Source: Campylobacterales bacterium (GTDB taxonomy: Bacteria; Campylobacterota; Campylobacteria; Campylobacterales; QNZT01). Taken from it: DNA of 64,000 nucleotides. The stretch lies in assembly GCA_024278835.1 (NCBI GenBank), contig JAJRSK010000033.1, positions 1 through 64,000 on the forward strand, given 5' to 3'. Shown piece by piece: positions 46,500 through 56,329 of the stretch. The notes beneath the pieces were generated by a model. It was not told where the DNA came from, made no database searches, and saw nothing but the letters and a program-made list of their open reading frames with translations. Position numbers and translations under genes: made by a program. Position 1 is the first letter of the stretch. Every line of letters starts with the position of its first letter.

Positions 46500-46889
46500 T
46501 TAAAAGGAGTAGCTATGCTCAGCTATCGCAATAGCATCAATCTCTACATCAACATTTTTAGGCAACGTTTTCACTGCCACCGTGGTACGCGCAGGATACG
46601 AACCTGAGAAATACTCCCCATAGACTGTATTTACTGCAATAAAATCATCCATATCCGTCAAATAAATAGTCGTTTTGATAATCTGCTGTAAACTGCTTCC
46701 AGCTGCTTCTAAAACTTGTTCTAAGTTATTTAATATCTGTCTTACCTGATCATGAATATCCCCCGAAACTAACTCCCCTTCTGCTGTCATCGGAATTTGA
46801 CCTGAGGTATAAACCATATTTCCAACTTTCACCGCTTGTGAGTATGGGCCAATGGCTGCTGGTGCTTTATCTGTCTGTATTCTTTGCAT
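46500..46889 (-). CDS. ridA: RidA family reactive intermediate/imine deaminase
   Basis: APAAIGPYSQAVKVGNMVYTSGQIP, YFSGSYPARTTVAVKTLPKNVDVEIDAIA. Confidence 0.94.
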   Translation of the reverse strand: MQRIQTDKAPAAIGPYSQAVKVGNMVYTSGQIPMTAEGELVSGDIHDQVRQILNNLEQVLEAAGSSLQQIIKTTIYLTDMDDFIAVNTVYGEYFSGSYPARTTVAVKTLPKNVDVEIDAIAIAEHSYSF

Positions 46890-46996
46890 TTATACTTCCT
46901 TTTAGTTAATAGTTCGAAATTATACCAAAAAATTTTGAATTAAAAGTTATCTTAAAGTTTTTATTATATAATTGACTTAGAATTTAGGAGTTATAT

Positions 46997-47539
46997 ATGA
47001 AAAAATTATTAACCGCATCACTATTAACTGTATCGCTAGCGACCGCATCATATGCGGAGAGTTTTTTGGACTACTTGGGGTTTGGTCTTGCTTTACAAGA
47101 TGTCACTAGCCCAAACTTTGACAATGGAACAGCGCTTGTTATCAACGGTGGTAAGTCGCTCTATCAAGGAATTGGTCTAGAGTTTGAAGGTACCGCGAGT
47201 ATCCAAAAGATGGAAGGTACGTTTAATGGTATCACAGACGAGGTAGACTTTTGGTCTATCGGTATGTATAGTACATATATCTGGAAACTTGGTAATCTTA
47301 GTATCAAACCAAGATTGGGTTTAGTGTATGATAGTATCAAGTCTGATGTCGATATCAACTCTCCAAAAGTGGCTGTGCCAGGTACAATTTATACAGGTAG
47401 TGATAAAAGTGGCGTTGGCTTAAGTGCTGGTATTGGTTTAGCATATCAGTTAAGTGAAAGTTACAATGTCTATACAAATTATACAAGAATGGAAGATGAC
47501 ATAGATCACTTGACATTTGGTGCTGAATTTAGATTTTAA
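46997..47539 (+). CDS. Outer membrane beta-barrel protein
   Basis: Signal peptide, alternating beta strands, C-terminal FGAEFRF. Confidence 0.75.
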   Translation: MKKLLTASLLTVSLATASYAESFLDYLGFGLALQDVTSPNFDNGTALVINGGKSLYQGIGLEFEGTASIQKMEGTFNGITDEVDFWSIGMYSTYIWKLGNLSIKPRLGLVYDSIKSDVDINSPKVAVPGTIYTGSDKSGVGLSAGIGLAYQLSESYNVYTNYTRMEDDIDHLTFGAEFRF

Positions 47540-47550
47540 TCCTAAACTAA

Positions 47551-47588
47551 AAAAGCCCTAGCACTTTGAAAGTGCTAGGGCTTTTTTT
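47551..47588. terminator. Bidirectional intrinsic terminator AAAAGCCCTAGCACTT-TGA-AAGTGCTAGGGCTTTT
   Basis: 16-bp perfect stem with A-tract/T-tract flanks between convergent genes. Confidence 0.95.
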
Positions 47589-47614
47589 ATGCTCTTTTTA
47601 AAAGGAGGAAGTAT

Positions 47615-48445
47615 CTACTTCTCTTCTTCTAAATTATATAGATGATTTGTCGCTTCAACATACCCTTCAACAGAACCACAATCAAAACGTGTCCCCTTAA
47701 ATTTATAAGCCAACACCATCCCTTTCTCTGCAAGATGCAATAATGCATCTGTGATTTGAATCTCACCATTTTTTCCAGGTTTCGTCTGCCTGATGGCATC
47801 AAAGATATCTGGTGTTAAGATATACCGACCGATAATTGCTAAGTTCGTTGGTGCTTCATCTGGTTCTGGCTTTTCCACCATACCTGTAACACGATAGACA
47901 CCATCCTCCATTTCTTTACCTTCAATCACACCATACTTATAAGTTTGATCTTCAGGTACTTCCATGATAGCAACAACAGAACAGCGATATTTTTCATTCA
48001 AAGCTATCATCTGCTTCAATACACCATCACCATCAGGATTGATACATAAATCATCTGCTAACACTACACCAAACGGTTCACGCCCGATAAGTGCTTGCCC
48101 TTTTAAGATTGCGTCACCCAAACCCTTCATCTCTACTTGTCTCGTGTAAGTAAAAGTACACTGTGTGATAAGTGCTCTGATTTCTGACAAAAGGTGCTCT
48201 TTTGAAGTTCCTTTGATTTGGGTTTCAAGTTCATAGGAGATATCAAAGTGATCTTCGATGGCACGCTTACCACGCCCCGTGATAATTGCCATCGTTTTCA
48301 TACCTGCTTCAACAGCCTCTTCAACACCATATTGAATGAGTGGCTTTGTTAAAATTGGTAGCATCTCTTTAGGCATCGCCTTTGTTACTGGTAAAAATCT
48401 TGTCCCATAGCCTGCTGCTGGAAATAAACACTTCGTTATTTTCAT
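47615..48445 (-). CDS. galU: UTP-glucose-1-phosphate uridylyltransferase
   Basis: LFPAAGYGTRFLPVTKAMPKEMLPILTKPLIQYGVEEA. Confidence 0.95.
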   Translation of the reverse strand: MKITKCLFPAAGYGTRFLPVTKAMPKEMLPILTKPLIQYGVEEAVEAGMKTMAIITGRGKRAIEDHFDISYELETQIKGTSKEHLLSEIRALITQCTFTYTRQVEMKGLGDAILKGQALIGREPFGVVLADDLCINPDGDGVLKQMIALNEKYRCSVVAIMEVPEDQTYKYGVIEGKEMEDGVYRVTGMVEKPEPDEAPTNLAIIGRYILTPDIFDAIRQTKPGKNGEIQITDALLHLAEKGMVLAYKFKGTRFDCGSVEGYVEATNHLYNLEEEK

Positions 48446-50169
48446 TTCATTCCTTTGTCAAATTTAATCCACATAGTTTGATATGCTTCAATTTTTCTAC
48501 TATTAGTTAAAATAATTTTATTCTTTAATAATTCTATCGCATCCTCTTTAATATAAGAAGGCAACTGGAAGCATATCGGCTGATTTGTAAAATTATTTAT
48601 AGAAAGAATATCAAATTTACCCTCTTTTGTCACTCTTTTGAGCACAAAAAGCCCCTCTGCCAAAGATAAAACCTCAAACTCCCCATAAGGGTCAAAAGCA
48701 GATTCTTCCTTTCGCAAAGTCAAAAGATGTTTATATTCTCCATATATCATTGCCCGTAAAGAGTCTTTATCAGCCAACTCTTCTTTTAAGATATCATAGT
48801 TTAATTTCTCACGATTGATAGAGCGAAGCACTCCTGTGCGCCTCACACCATCTTTGTCACTCGTCGAACCCACCAAAGAATGAAAGTAAACCCCTGGTAC
48901 TCCCGGCATCGCTAATTTCACCGCTTGTACTAACATAAACTTTTTCGCCCGCAACGCCAAATCATCATGCTCTGAAGAGATAATATCGATAAAAGAGGCA
49001 TTAAGTTCATAAGGTGCTTTACTCCCATCACTCATATCACGATAGGATACATGACCACCATTGGCTTCCACGTTCTCGATAATGCGTTCTAGTTCATTGG
49101 CTGAAAGCAAGTCTGCCACAGGGCGCACTCCACAGCCATCATGACTAGCGATAAAGTTAAAAAAGCAAACTTTATCAGAAGGCAAAGTAAGAGATTTTGC
49201 CCACTTGTTTAACGCTGTTGTATCTCCTGAGAGAATCGTATGTGCCACGAGAGGTGGCAAGGCAAAGTTATAGACCATTTGTGCTTCATCATCCCCTGAA
49301 CCAAAATAAGAGATATTCTCATCATGAGGCACATTGGTTTCTGTGATGATGACCACTTCAGGCGCGACTTTATGAATCACTTCTCGCATCAACTGTATCG
49401 CTTCATGCGTTTGAGGCAAGTGGATACAATCCGTCCCCAACTCTTTCCAAAGAAAAGCAATAGCATCCAAACGAATCAACTTTGCCCCCTTTTGCACATA
49501 AAATAAAAGCACATCAAGCACCGCTATCATGACAGCATAATTGGCATAATTTAAATCCACTTGATCCTTAGAAAAAGTCGTCCAGATAAAACGGCTCTTA
49601 TCATCTATATCTTTATATTCATGAAGCAGTGGCAATGCCCGTGGACGTACCACTTTTGAAAGGTCAACACTAGGGTCTACTTCTACAAAAAAGTTGGCAT
49701 ATTTAGGGTTATTTTCTAAAAAGCTTTTAAACCAATACGAATACTGAGAGATATGATTTATCACACCATCAAACATGAGGTTATAGTGTTCACTCAAAGC
49801 TTCGATATCATCCCAAGAACCCATGCGCGGCGAAACATCTTTATAATCAATCACCGAAAACCCATCATCCGAAGAGTAAGGATAAAATGGCAAAATATGG
49901 ACCGTGTTGATAATACCTTTGATATTCTCGTCCAAGAACTTCCCAAGCGTTTGCAATGGCTCTACACCTGGCTTAATCACTTGGTCACCATACGTAATCA
50001 AGATAACATCTTCTTGTGTCAATTTATAAGGTTTAGATACTATTTTTTCTTGATATTTCTCGACTAGCTTTGCTATCATGATAGCCGCTTTCTTAGCATC
50101 CTCTACGTTATAAAGTGCTAATAACCTTTCTTGAATATCTTTCTTTTTATACAACAAATTACTCGCCAT
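48442..50169 (-). CDS. GH13 sucrose-phosphorylase-like enzyme; candidate glucosylglycerate phosphorylase
   Basis: HILPFYPYSSDDGFSVIDYKDV, LIRLDAIAFLWKELGT, ITETNVPHDENISYFG; gene context with glycerate kinase and GpgS-like GT. Confidence 0.8.
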   Translation of the reverse strand: MASNLLYKKKDIQERLLALYNVEDAKKAAIMIAKLVEKYQEKIVSKPYKLTQEDVILITYGDQVIKPGVEPLQTLGKFLDENIKGIINTVHILPFYPYSSDDGFSVIDYKDVSPRMGSWDDIEALSEHYNLMFDGVINHISQYSYWFKSFLENNPKYANFFVEVDPSVDLSKVVRPRALPLLHEYKDIDDKSRFIWTTFSKDQVDLNYANYAVMIAVLDVLLFYVQKGAKLIRLDAIAFLWKELGTDCIHLPQTHEAIQLMREVIHKVAPEVVIITETNVPHDENISYFGSGDDEAQMVYNFALPPLVAHTILSGDTTALNKWAKSLTLPSDKVCFFNFIASHDGCGVRPVADLLSANELERIIENVEANGGHVSYRDMSDGSKAPYELNASFIDIISSEHDDLALRAKKFMLVQAVKLAMPGVPGVYFHSLVGSTSDKDGVRRTGVLRSINREKLNYDILKEELADKDSLRAMIYGEYKHLLTLRKEESAFDPYGEFEVLSLAEGLFVLKRVTKEGKFDILSINNFTNQPICFQLPSYIKEDAIELLKNKIILTNSRKIEAYQTMWIKFDKGMK

Positions 50170-51370
50170 TGTCAGCTTTCACAGCTTCGTTGTAACGATA
50201 CGTAAAGTTTGGCAATACCGACCGGACATTTGTCCAAGCAGCAAGAGATGGCACACCCATAGGATCCTTATTAAAGTCCTCATTGGCAAGGCGTAAAGAC
50301 TCTGTAAATGTCTCTATCGCTGCTAATTCATTTTTACGGTTATACTTCAAGCCATTGACCTCTGAGATAGCCGAATACTGATCAATAGCACGTCGTGACT
50401 CTTCAAAATAAGTCGTCAAAAGCGCATTAAACTTAGATCCAGAAAATGCCACGCCACTTTGAGACATAATCCGAAAAATCGTCTCTGCTATCTCTTTAGT
50501 CATCTTCGCCACACCACCACCAGCTTCTGCGCCTAGTTCTTGATGCTTGTGCTCATAACTCTCCATGATTTCAGATTGACAAATCCTCTTTTTTGAAGTG
50601 TTGTTATAGACTTCTGAAAGTGTAGAAACTTCTAAACCCCAAGTAGGAGAGATACGGATACCTCTTGCAAGGGAACGGATAAATGCAAACTCTCCCGAAA
50701 GACCATAACGAAATGACGACATATAATCCAAATAACGGCTATTGCCAAAGTTGCGCTCTAAGGACTTTAAAAGTGGCGTGTAAAAAAGCCGTGTTGCGCG
50801 CCCATGAAGCTTGTCTGTAACACGAGAGTAGTACCCCTTATTAAACTCAAAGTCAAAGGCAGGATGCACGATAGGGTAAAAAAGCCGCGCTGGAATTTCA
50901 CGGGTATAATTGACGATATCACAATCATGCAGCGCTATGGCATAGGCATTGGAATCAGAGAGGATATACCCCATCATCATCCAGACATTGAGCCCTTTTC
51001 CTTTCACATCCGTACTTTGAAATCCTGCGTCATCCAACTCAGCCTTCAGCGCCATCACACGAGGACCATCATTCCAGATAACATCAACAGGTGTCGGAAT
51101 GACCGACATGATTTTTTTCACCTCTTCAAACTGCTCTTTTGTAGCAGCATCAAGCCCCAAAACAATACGATAGAGATAGTTGACATGTTTGAGTTCTTCG
51201 ATGATATTGTGCATCGCTTCTGTCTCAAACTCAGAGTAAAGCGCGGGGAGAATCAAAACCATATTGCGTCTTTTTGAGAGCTTTTTTAACTCCTCTTCCA
51301 TCTCTTCTACACTTCTAGCACCAAGGCGTGGAATCGTCGTTATCACACCATTTTGAAAAAAATCTGACAT
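50159..51370 (-). CDS. GT81-like glycosyltransferase; candidate glucosyl-3-phosphoglycerate synthase
   Basis: LDAATKEQFEEVKKIM, GKGLNVWMMMGYILSDSNAYAIALHDCDIVNYTREIPARLFYPI, RYGLSGEFAF. Confidence 0.75.
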   Translation of the reverse strand: MSDFFQNGVITTIPRLGARSVEEMEEELKKLSKRRNMVLILPALYSEFETEAMHNIIEELKHVNYLYRIVLGLDAATKEQFEEVKKIMSVIPTPVDVIWNDGPRVMALKAELDDAGFQSTDVKGKGLNVWMMMGYILSDSNAYAIALHDCDIVNYTREIPARLFYPIVHPAFDFEFNKGYYSRVTDKLHGRATRLFYTPLLKSLERNFGNSRYLDYMSSFRYGLSGEFAFIRSLARGIRISPTWGLEVSTLSEVYNNTSKKRICQSEIMESYEHKHQELGAEAGGGVAKMTKEIAETIFRIMSQSGVAFSGSKFNALLTTYFEESRRAIDQYSAISEVNGLKYNRKNELAAIETFTESLRLANEDFNKDPMGVPSLAAWTNVRSVLPNFTYRYNEAVKADNGE

Positions 51371-51445
51371 TATTTATCCTTTGATTGTTACACGTGTTTT
51401 ATCATCCAGTTCTTCGAGGGCAAATCCTCCCTCTGGTCTGAGCCT

Positions 51446-52699
51446 CTACGACTTGGATGATAAAACACTTTTTATTACTATCATGATATCCATGACATTG
51501 GTACCACTCTCACCTGTCATGATAAGCGCATTGTTGCTCTGTAAAAAGTGGTAAGAGTCATTATCTTCAAGAAACGCAATCACGCTATCATGATAATCAC
51601 CCTTACAGACAACTGCCCCAGCTGCATCACTATTTCCATCTATGCCATCCGTTCCAGCAGAGAGAAACGTGAAATCTTTTTTCGCTTTTAACACCCACAA
51701 ACAGAGTTCTTGATTTCTTCCACCGTTTCCATTTCCAGTCACTTGTACGGTTGGCTCACCACCAAATAAAAGCACCGATTCTCTCTCTTTGTCTGCCCTC
51801 TCAACGATGAAATCTGCTACCTCTTTGACATCACCTTCCAAGGTGTCTGTGATGATTTGAACACTTAATCCCATCTCACTAGCAACTTTTTTTGCTCGAC
51901 TGAGTGCAATCGCATTGGAAGCGATGAGAAAATGAGGAAAAACTTGCCCATGCTTCTTGGAAGTACTATCGTCACTTTCTATCAATAATTTTACACTATT
52001 TGGCAATAAATGTAAAATATTATATTTATCTACTATTTTTTTCACATCTTCAAGACTAGAGTTGTCCCTCAAAAGTGGCGCTGACCCGATGGCTTGTAAA
52101 TCATCACCTATCACATCACTCACGACCAAAACAATCCCTTTAGCTTTGGTTTTAGATGCCAGTCCTCCCCCTTTTATCTGGGAGAGGTTTTTGCGAATCG
52201 TGTTGATTTCATCGATAGAGAGCCCTTGGTGTAAAAGCACCTTGGTCGTCTCCACAAAATCCTCCAAACTCACCCCCGATACAGGTTTTTCTATGAGCGC
52301 AGAAGAGCCACCAGAGAGTAGATAGATGAAAAAGTCTTCTTCCTCCAACGCCTCAAACTCCGCTATCAGCCTCTCCCCAGCATCGATACTCTTTTGAGAG
52401 GGCAAAGGGTGCGTGCTCTCTATCACCTCTATGCCATCACTGCTATCATGATAGTTTGAGACAACAATATTTTTAGTAATTCTCTCTTTTAAGAGTGCTT
52501 GCATCGCCTTTGCCATCTCGACAGAGGCTTTTCCCGAACCAAAAACAAAAATATTTTTATACGCATTTAAATCATAGCTTTGGTTTTCAATAGTGAGGAT
52601 ATTATCATGATAGCCTAGTGCCAAAGGAATCAGATTTTTAGGCATGACAGAAGAAAGTGCCTTTAGATATATCACTTTTGCTTGTTCTTTTTCACACAT
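51446..52699 (-). CDS. Glycerate 2-kinase (MOFRL family)
   Basis: FVFGSGKASVEMAKAM, LLSGGSSALIEKPV, LSAGTDGIDGNSDAAGAVV. Confidence 0.9.
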   Translation of the reverse strand: MCEKEQAKVIYLKALSSVMPKNLIPLALGYHDNILTIENQSYDLNAYKNIFVFGSGKASVEMAKAMQALLKERITKNIVVSNYHDSSDGIEVIESTHPLPSQKSIDAGERLIAEFEALEEEDFFIYLLSGGSSALIEKPVSGVSLEDFVETTKVLLHQGLSIDEINTIRKNLSQIKGGGLASKTKAKGIVLVVSDVIGDDLQAIGSAPLLRDNSSLEDVKKIVDKYNILHLLPNSVKLLIESDDSTSKKHGQVFPHFLIASNAIALSRAKKVASEMGLSVQIITDTLEGDVKEVADFIVERADKERESVLLFGGEPTVQVTGNGNGGRNQELCLWVLKAKKDFTFLSAGTDGIDGNSDAAGAVVCKGDYHDSVIAFLEDNDSYHFLQSNNALIMTGESGTNVMDIMIVIKSVLSSKS

Positions 52700-53441
52700 C
52701 TTTTAAAATCTTTTTTAGTGTTTCATTCCAACCAAGGCTCCCTTTGTGGAGTGCTTTGATGAGATTTGGTATCTCTACATCGATGTACTTTCCCTCATGA
52801 TGGGGAATCAAGATAGGGGTATCAACCACACGCAACATATCGACATCATTATAGTTATCGCCTAGACCTATGGAGTAGCTATCATGATAGTGCTCCAAGA
52901 CCTTAGAGACCGCTTTTCCCTTATCTTGGTTTATCCCCACACAGTGATAAAAACGTCCTCCTTTGAGGATTTTCATCCCCTGCGCTTCTGCTAGCTTCTC
53001 TAAAGCCGTCAATTTCCGCTCATCATGAATCAAAAAAGGTTCTGAAAAATCCCGCCTCTTTGCCATACTTGCCAAGTCATAGGAAAAGTCTGTATGCTCC
53101 ATCACCGCTTCCACAGACATATCTGAAAAAGCATTGATAGCAAAAGCCTCTTTGACACTATCCATAAACGCTCTTATCTTGGAGTAGTGTAGCCCCAGCT
53201 GAACATCACCACCTTTCAGTCCAAAGATACACGCACCATTCTCTACGATAAACGGGACATCTAAACCTATCTTCTCTTGGAGAATTTCACACTCCTCTTT
53301 AGTTTTGCTGGTAGTAAAAATGAGAGGGATTTTGTGCGCCTTGATGAAGCTGAGCATCTCCAAAGCTTCATCAAAACTATAATCTTCGTGGTTTAAAAGT
53401 GTGCCATCAAGGTCTGTGAAAATAATCGTCTTATTTTTCAA
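52692..53441 (-). CDS. Mannosyl/glucosyl-3-phosphoglycerate phosphatase (HAD)
   Basis: IFTDLDGTLLNHEDYSFDEALEML, IFTTSKTKEECEILQEKIGLDVPFIVENGACIF, IGLGDNYNDVDML. Confidence 0.85.
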   Translation of the reverse strand: MKNKTIIFTDLDGTLLNHEDYSFDEALEMLSFIKAHKIPLIFTTSKTKEECEILQEKIGLDVPFIVENGACIFGLKGGDVQLGLHYSKIRAFMDSVKEAFAINAFSDMSVEAVMEHTDFSYDLASMAKRRDFSEPFLIHDERKLTALEKLAEAQGMKILKGGRFYHCVGINQDKGKAVSKVLEHYHDSYSIGLGDNYNDVDMLRVVDTPILIPHHEGKYIDVEIPNLIKALHKGSLGWNETLKKILKDV

Positions 53442-54678
53442 ACTTCTCTTTCAAGATAACCTTTCCAAGCTCCACACCTGGCTGGTCGTAGGTATTGACA
53501 TTGAGAAAATATCCTGTGATGGAAGTTAAAAGTTCATAGTACATAATCATCCCTCCAGCTGTATGTTCATCAAGACGCGGTAAAGTTATGCTATCTACAT
53601 CCACACCTTGGTCTTTGATACTCTGCATCGTCGCGTCACATTGGGCATTGATGAGGGTGTTGAAGCTGTGATTGTTGATAAAATTTGTCTTTTCAAGGTG
53701 AGGAATCGTCACATCAGGAATCATCATCTCATTTTCAAAATCTTCTACTTTTATCATGGTGACGGTTTTATTTTGCGGTCCTTCGATGATGAGTTGCAAG
53801 AACGAATGCTGATCCACAGAACCCACAATGCCGATAGGCGTCAAGCCCACTCTATTGCCATCACGATTGATTTTGCCTAGCGACTCACCCCAAAGCTGTA
53901 CATACCAGTCATTGAAGTACTTAAATGATGAACTATAGCTAAAAAGCACATTGATAGGCAATCGCTCTTGATTGTTAGCATAATAGTACGCTTTTTGTAT
54001 CATCGTATCTTCGTGTTTGTCGAAAAATGACTTTTTTAGCTCCCTAGCCCCCTGCAACAACTTATCTACATCATATCCCAAAATCCTCAAAGGCAAGAGA
54101 CCAACCGGCGTAAATATAGAAAATCTTCCACCCACATTTAAAGGCAAATGAAAAGTCGTCAAGGCAAAATCTTTGGCAAATTTATCCAAAGGAGAAAGAG
54201 GGTCTGTGATAATAGCAAAGTGCTTGACAAAGGCAGCATCCTCAAAAGAGATACCATACTTATCTACGATATATTTCACATGGGAAGTGGTCTCTATAGT
54301 CCCGCCAGATTTGCTTATCATGATAAAGAAACTCTCTTCAAACTTGACATCTTTGAGGTTTCTCTCTATCTCATTTGGATCGACATTTTCCATAAAGATA
54401 AGATTTTTGTCATTTCTGTTTTCTGTGTGAGAAAGCATATGGTCTATCGCTTTTGTCCCTAGTGATGAACCACCGATACCAATAACCACAACATTTTTAA
54501 TCGCTTCAAAGTCATAGTTTGCACAAAAGTCTTTGATTTCATTTAATGTCGCCATATCTTCAGGTAGGGTATAGTATCCGATATCCCCACTACTTGACTC
54601 TTCGATTATCGCCTCATACGCACCATAAATGTCACTCTCTATAATACCACTTTTAAAAAAATGTTCCACGCTACTCAT
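53431..54678 (-). CDS. pgi: Glucose-6-phosphate isomerase
   Basis: VVIGIGGSSLGTKAI, ISKSGGTIETTSH, GGRFSIFTPVGLLPL. Confidence 0.94.
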   Translation of the reverse strand: MSSVEHFFKSGIIESDIYGAYEAIIEESSSGDIGYYTLPEDMATLNEIKDFCANYDFEAIKNVVVIGIGGSSLGTKAIDHMLSHTENRNDKNLIFMENVDPNEIERNLKDVKFEESFFIMISKSGGTIETTSHVKYIVDKYGISFEDAAFVKHFAIITDPLSPLDKFAKDFALTTFHLPLNVGGRFSIFTPVGLLPLRILGYDVDKLLQGARELKKSFFDKHEDTMIQKAYYYANNQERLPINVLFSYSSSFKYFNDWYVQLWGESLGKINRDGNRVGLTPIGIVGSVDQHSFLQLIIEGPQNKTVTMIKVEDFENEMMIPDVTIPHLEKTNFINNHSFNTLINAQCDATMQSIKDQGVDVDSITLPRLDEHTAGGMIMYYELLTSITGYFLNVNTYDQPGVELGKVILKEKFEK

Positions 54679-54691
54679 CCTTACCTTCTTT

Positions 54692-55789
54692 TTAAGAGAA
54701 TTTCTCTATCACCCTCGCAAACACACGCGCTAAATCTTCGACTTCCTTCACAGAAGTGCGTTCATTTGGGGCATGGATAGTGTCATTAATCACACCAAAC
54801 TCCACCGTATCTATCCCAAACTCCCCAAAAAATCTCGCATCGCTCGTGCCACCAGCCGTCGATAGCTTTGGAGTAATATCGACAATATCTTCAATCGCTT
54901 CAACCATTACCTCAACCACCCTAGAATCACGGTTGGTAACAAAAGGCTTTGCTGACTGATTTAAAATCAATGTATAATCCATATCCTTAAAGTATCTATC
55001 CACAAATGCCGCGATACTCTCCTTGTCTGTTTTGGTAGAGTTTCGGACATTGAACATCATCTTGAGTTTACCCGGTGTCACATTGGTCACTTCCATACCC
55101 GCACGGATATCGGTGATAACAAATTGACTCGGAGCAAAATCCTCATCCCCTTCATCGAGATTTACACCCGCCATATATGGCAAAATCTGCGCTACTTTAT
55201 GGATAGGGTTTTTCGCCTTTTCTGGATAAGCCGCATGCCCCTGTCGCCCCATCTTTTCGATAACACCATTGATAGAGCCACGACGCCCTATCTTGATAGC
55301 ATCACCAAAGACTTTTTCACAAGTAGGCTCTGCCACGATGGCAAAATCTGGCAAAAACCCGATAAACCTGAGATGCTCCAACATGATAACCGTCCCATAG
55401 GTCGCATCGCCCTCTTCATCACTCGTCAAAAGCAGAGAGAGTGTTCCCTTAAATTCTCTAGTATCGCCTACTGCTTTTAAAAAAGCAGACAAGCCACTCT
55501 TCATATCCTGAGCCCCACGCGCATAGATATAACCATCTTTATGAGAAGGCTCAAAAGGATCACCATCCCAAACATCACCCGCTGGCACCACATCGATATG
55601 CCCAGCAAAACAGAGATGCGGTCCTTCAGAGAACTTCTTGTATAAAAAGCGGTTTTTCACCCCCTCTTTATCCAGAGAAATCACCTTAAAATCAGAGAGG
55701 TACCCCTCGATAAAGTCAAATGCCCCATCATCATCAGGCGTCAGCGACTTAAAGCGTAAAAGCTTCTCAAAAAGTGGTATAATCTCCAT
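54692..55789 (-). CDS. dapE: Succinyl-diaminopimelate desuccinylase
   Basis: LCFAGHIDVVPAGD, ARGAQDMKSGLSAFL, TSDEEGDATYGT. Confidence 0.93.
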   Translation of the reverse strand: MEIIPLFEKLLRFKSLTPDDDGAFDFIEGYLSDFKVISLDKEGVKNRFLYKKFSEGPHLCFAGHIDVVPAGDVWDGDPFEPSHKDGYIYARGAQDMKSGLSAFLKAVGDTREFKGTLSLLLTSDEEGDATYGTVIMLEHLRFIGFLPDFAIVAEPTCEKVFGDAIKIGRRGSINGVIEKMGRQGHAAYPEKAKNPIHKVAQILPYMAGVNLDEGDEDFAPSQFVITDIRAGMEVTNVTPGKLKMMFNVRNSTKTDKESIAAFVDRYFKDMDYTLILNQSAKPFVTNRDSRVVEVMVEAIEDIVDITPKLSTAGGTSDARFFGEFGIDTVEFGVINDTIHAPNERTSVKEVEDLARVFARVIEKFS

Positions 55790-56137
55790 CTATTTGTGTG
55801 GCGCTTCATAAAAGATATAAGAGGTAGAATAGTCCGAAAACTCAAAATAGACCCGTTTTTCACCCTTGTTTGCCACACCATCAAGATTTTCATCCAAGAT
55901 ACCATATCCATAACGATACGGACGATTGGCATCACCATCTGTACTCACAGCCGTAGAAAGCTTATCAATCTTCATAAAACGCTTGACGAGTTTATCCCCC
56001 GCATAGACTTCTAAAACCCCATCTGTCCCTGTCCAGTTTTGGATAGCACGCCCAAATTTATTTTGTGTCTCTTGCGTACAACCTAGCAATGTCAACATAG
56101 CGATAGTCGATACAAATATGATTGATTTTTTCATCAT
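55790..56137 (-). CDS. Small lipoprotein
   Basis: Lipobox MLTLLGC; 115 aa. Confidence 0.7.
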   Translation of the reverse strand: MMKKSIIFVSTIAMLTLLGCTQETQNKFGRAIQNWTGTDGVLEVYAGDKLVKRFMKIDKLSTAVSTDGDANRPYRYGYGILDENLDGVANKGEKRVYFEFSDYSTSYIFYEAPHK

Positions 56138-56329
56138 GATAACTCCCTTGTTTTTTTGTTTAGGATATTTTAGCGAAATATTTGAAAAAGTGGGTTATGA
56201 GGGGTTGGTTTTGGAAGGTGCAACAGAAGATAGTTATTATGATAGGAGATAACACTTGACTAGCGTCAACAACAGTGAAAGTGAAGAAATTACTAGTTAG
56301 ACCTTAAAATCATACAAAAGACTAGCATG

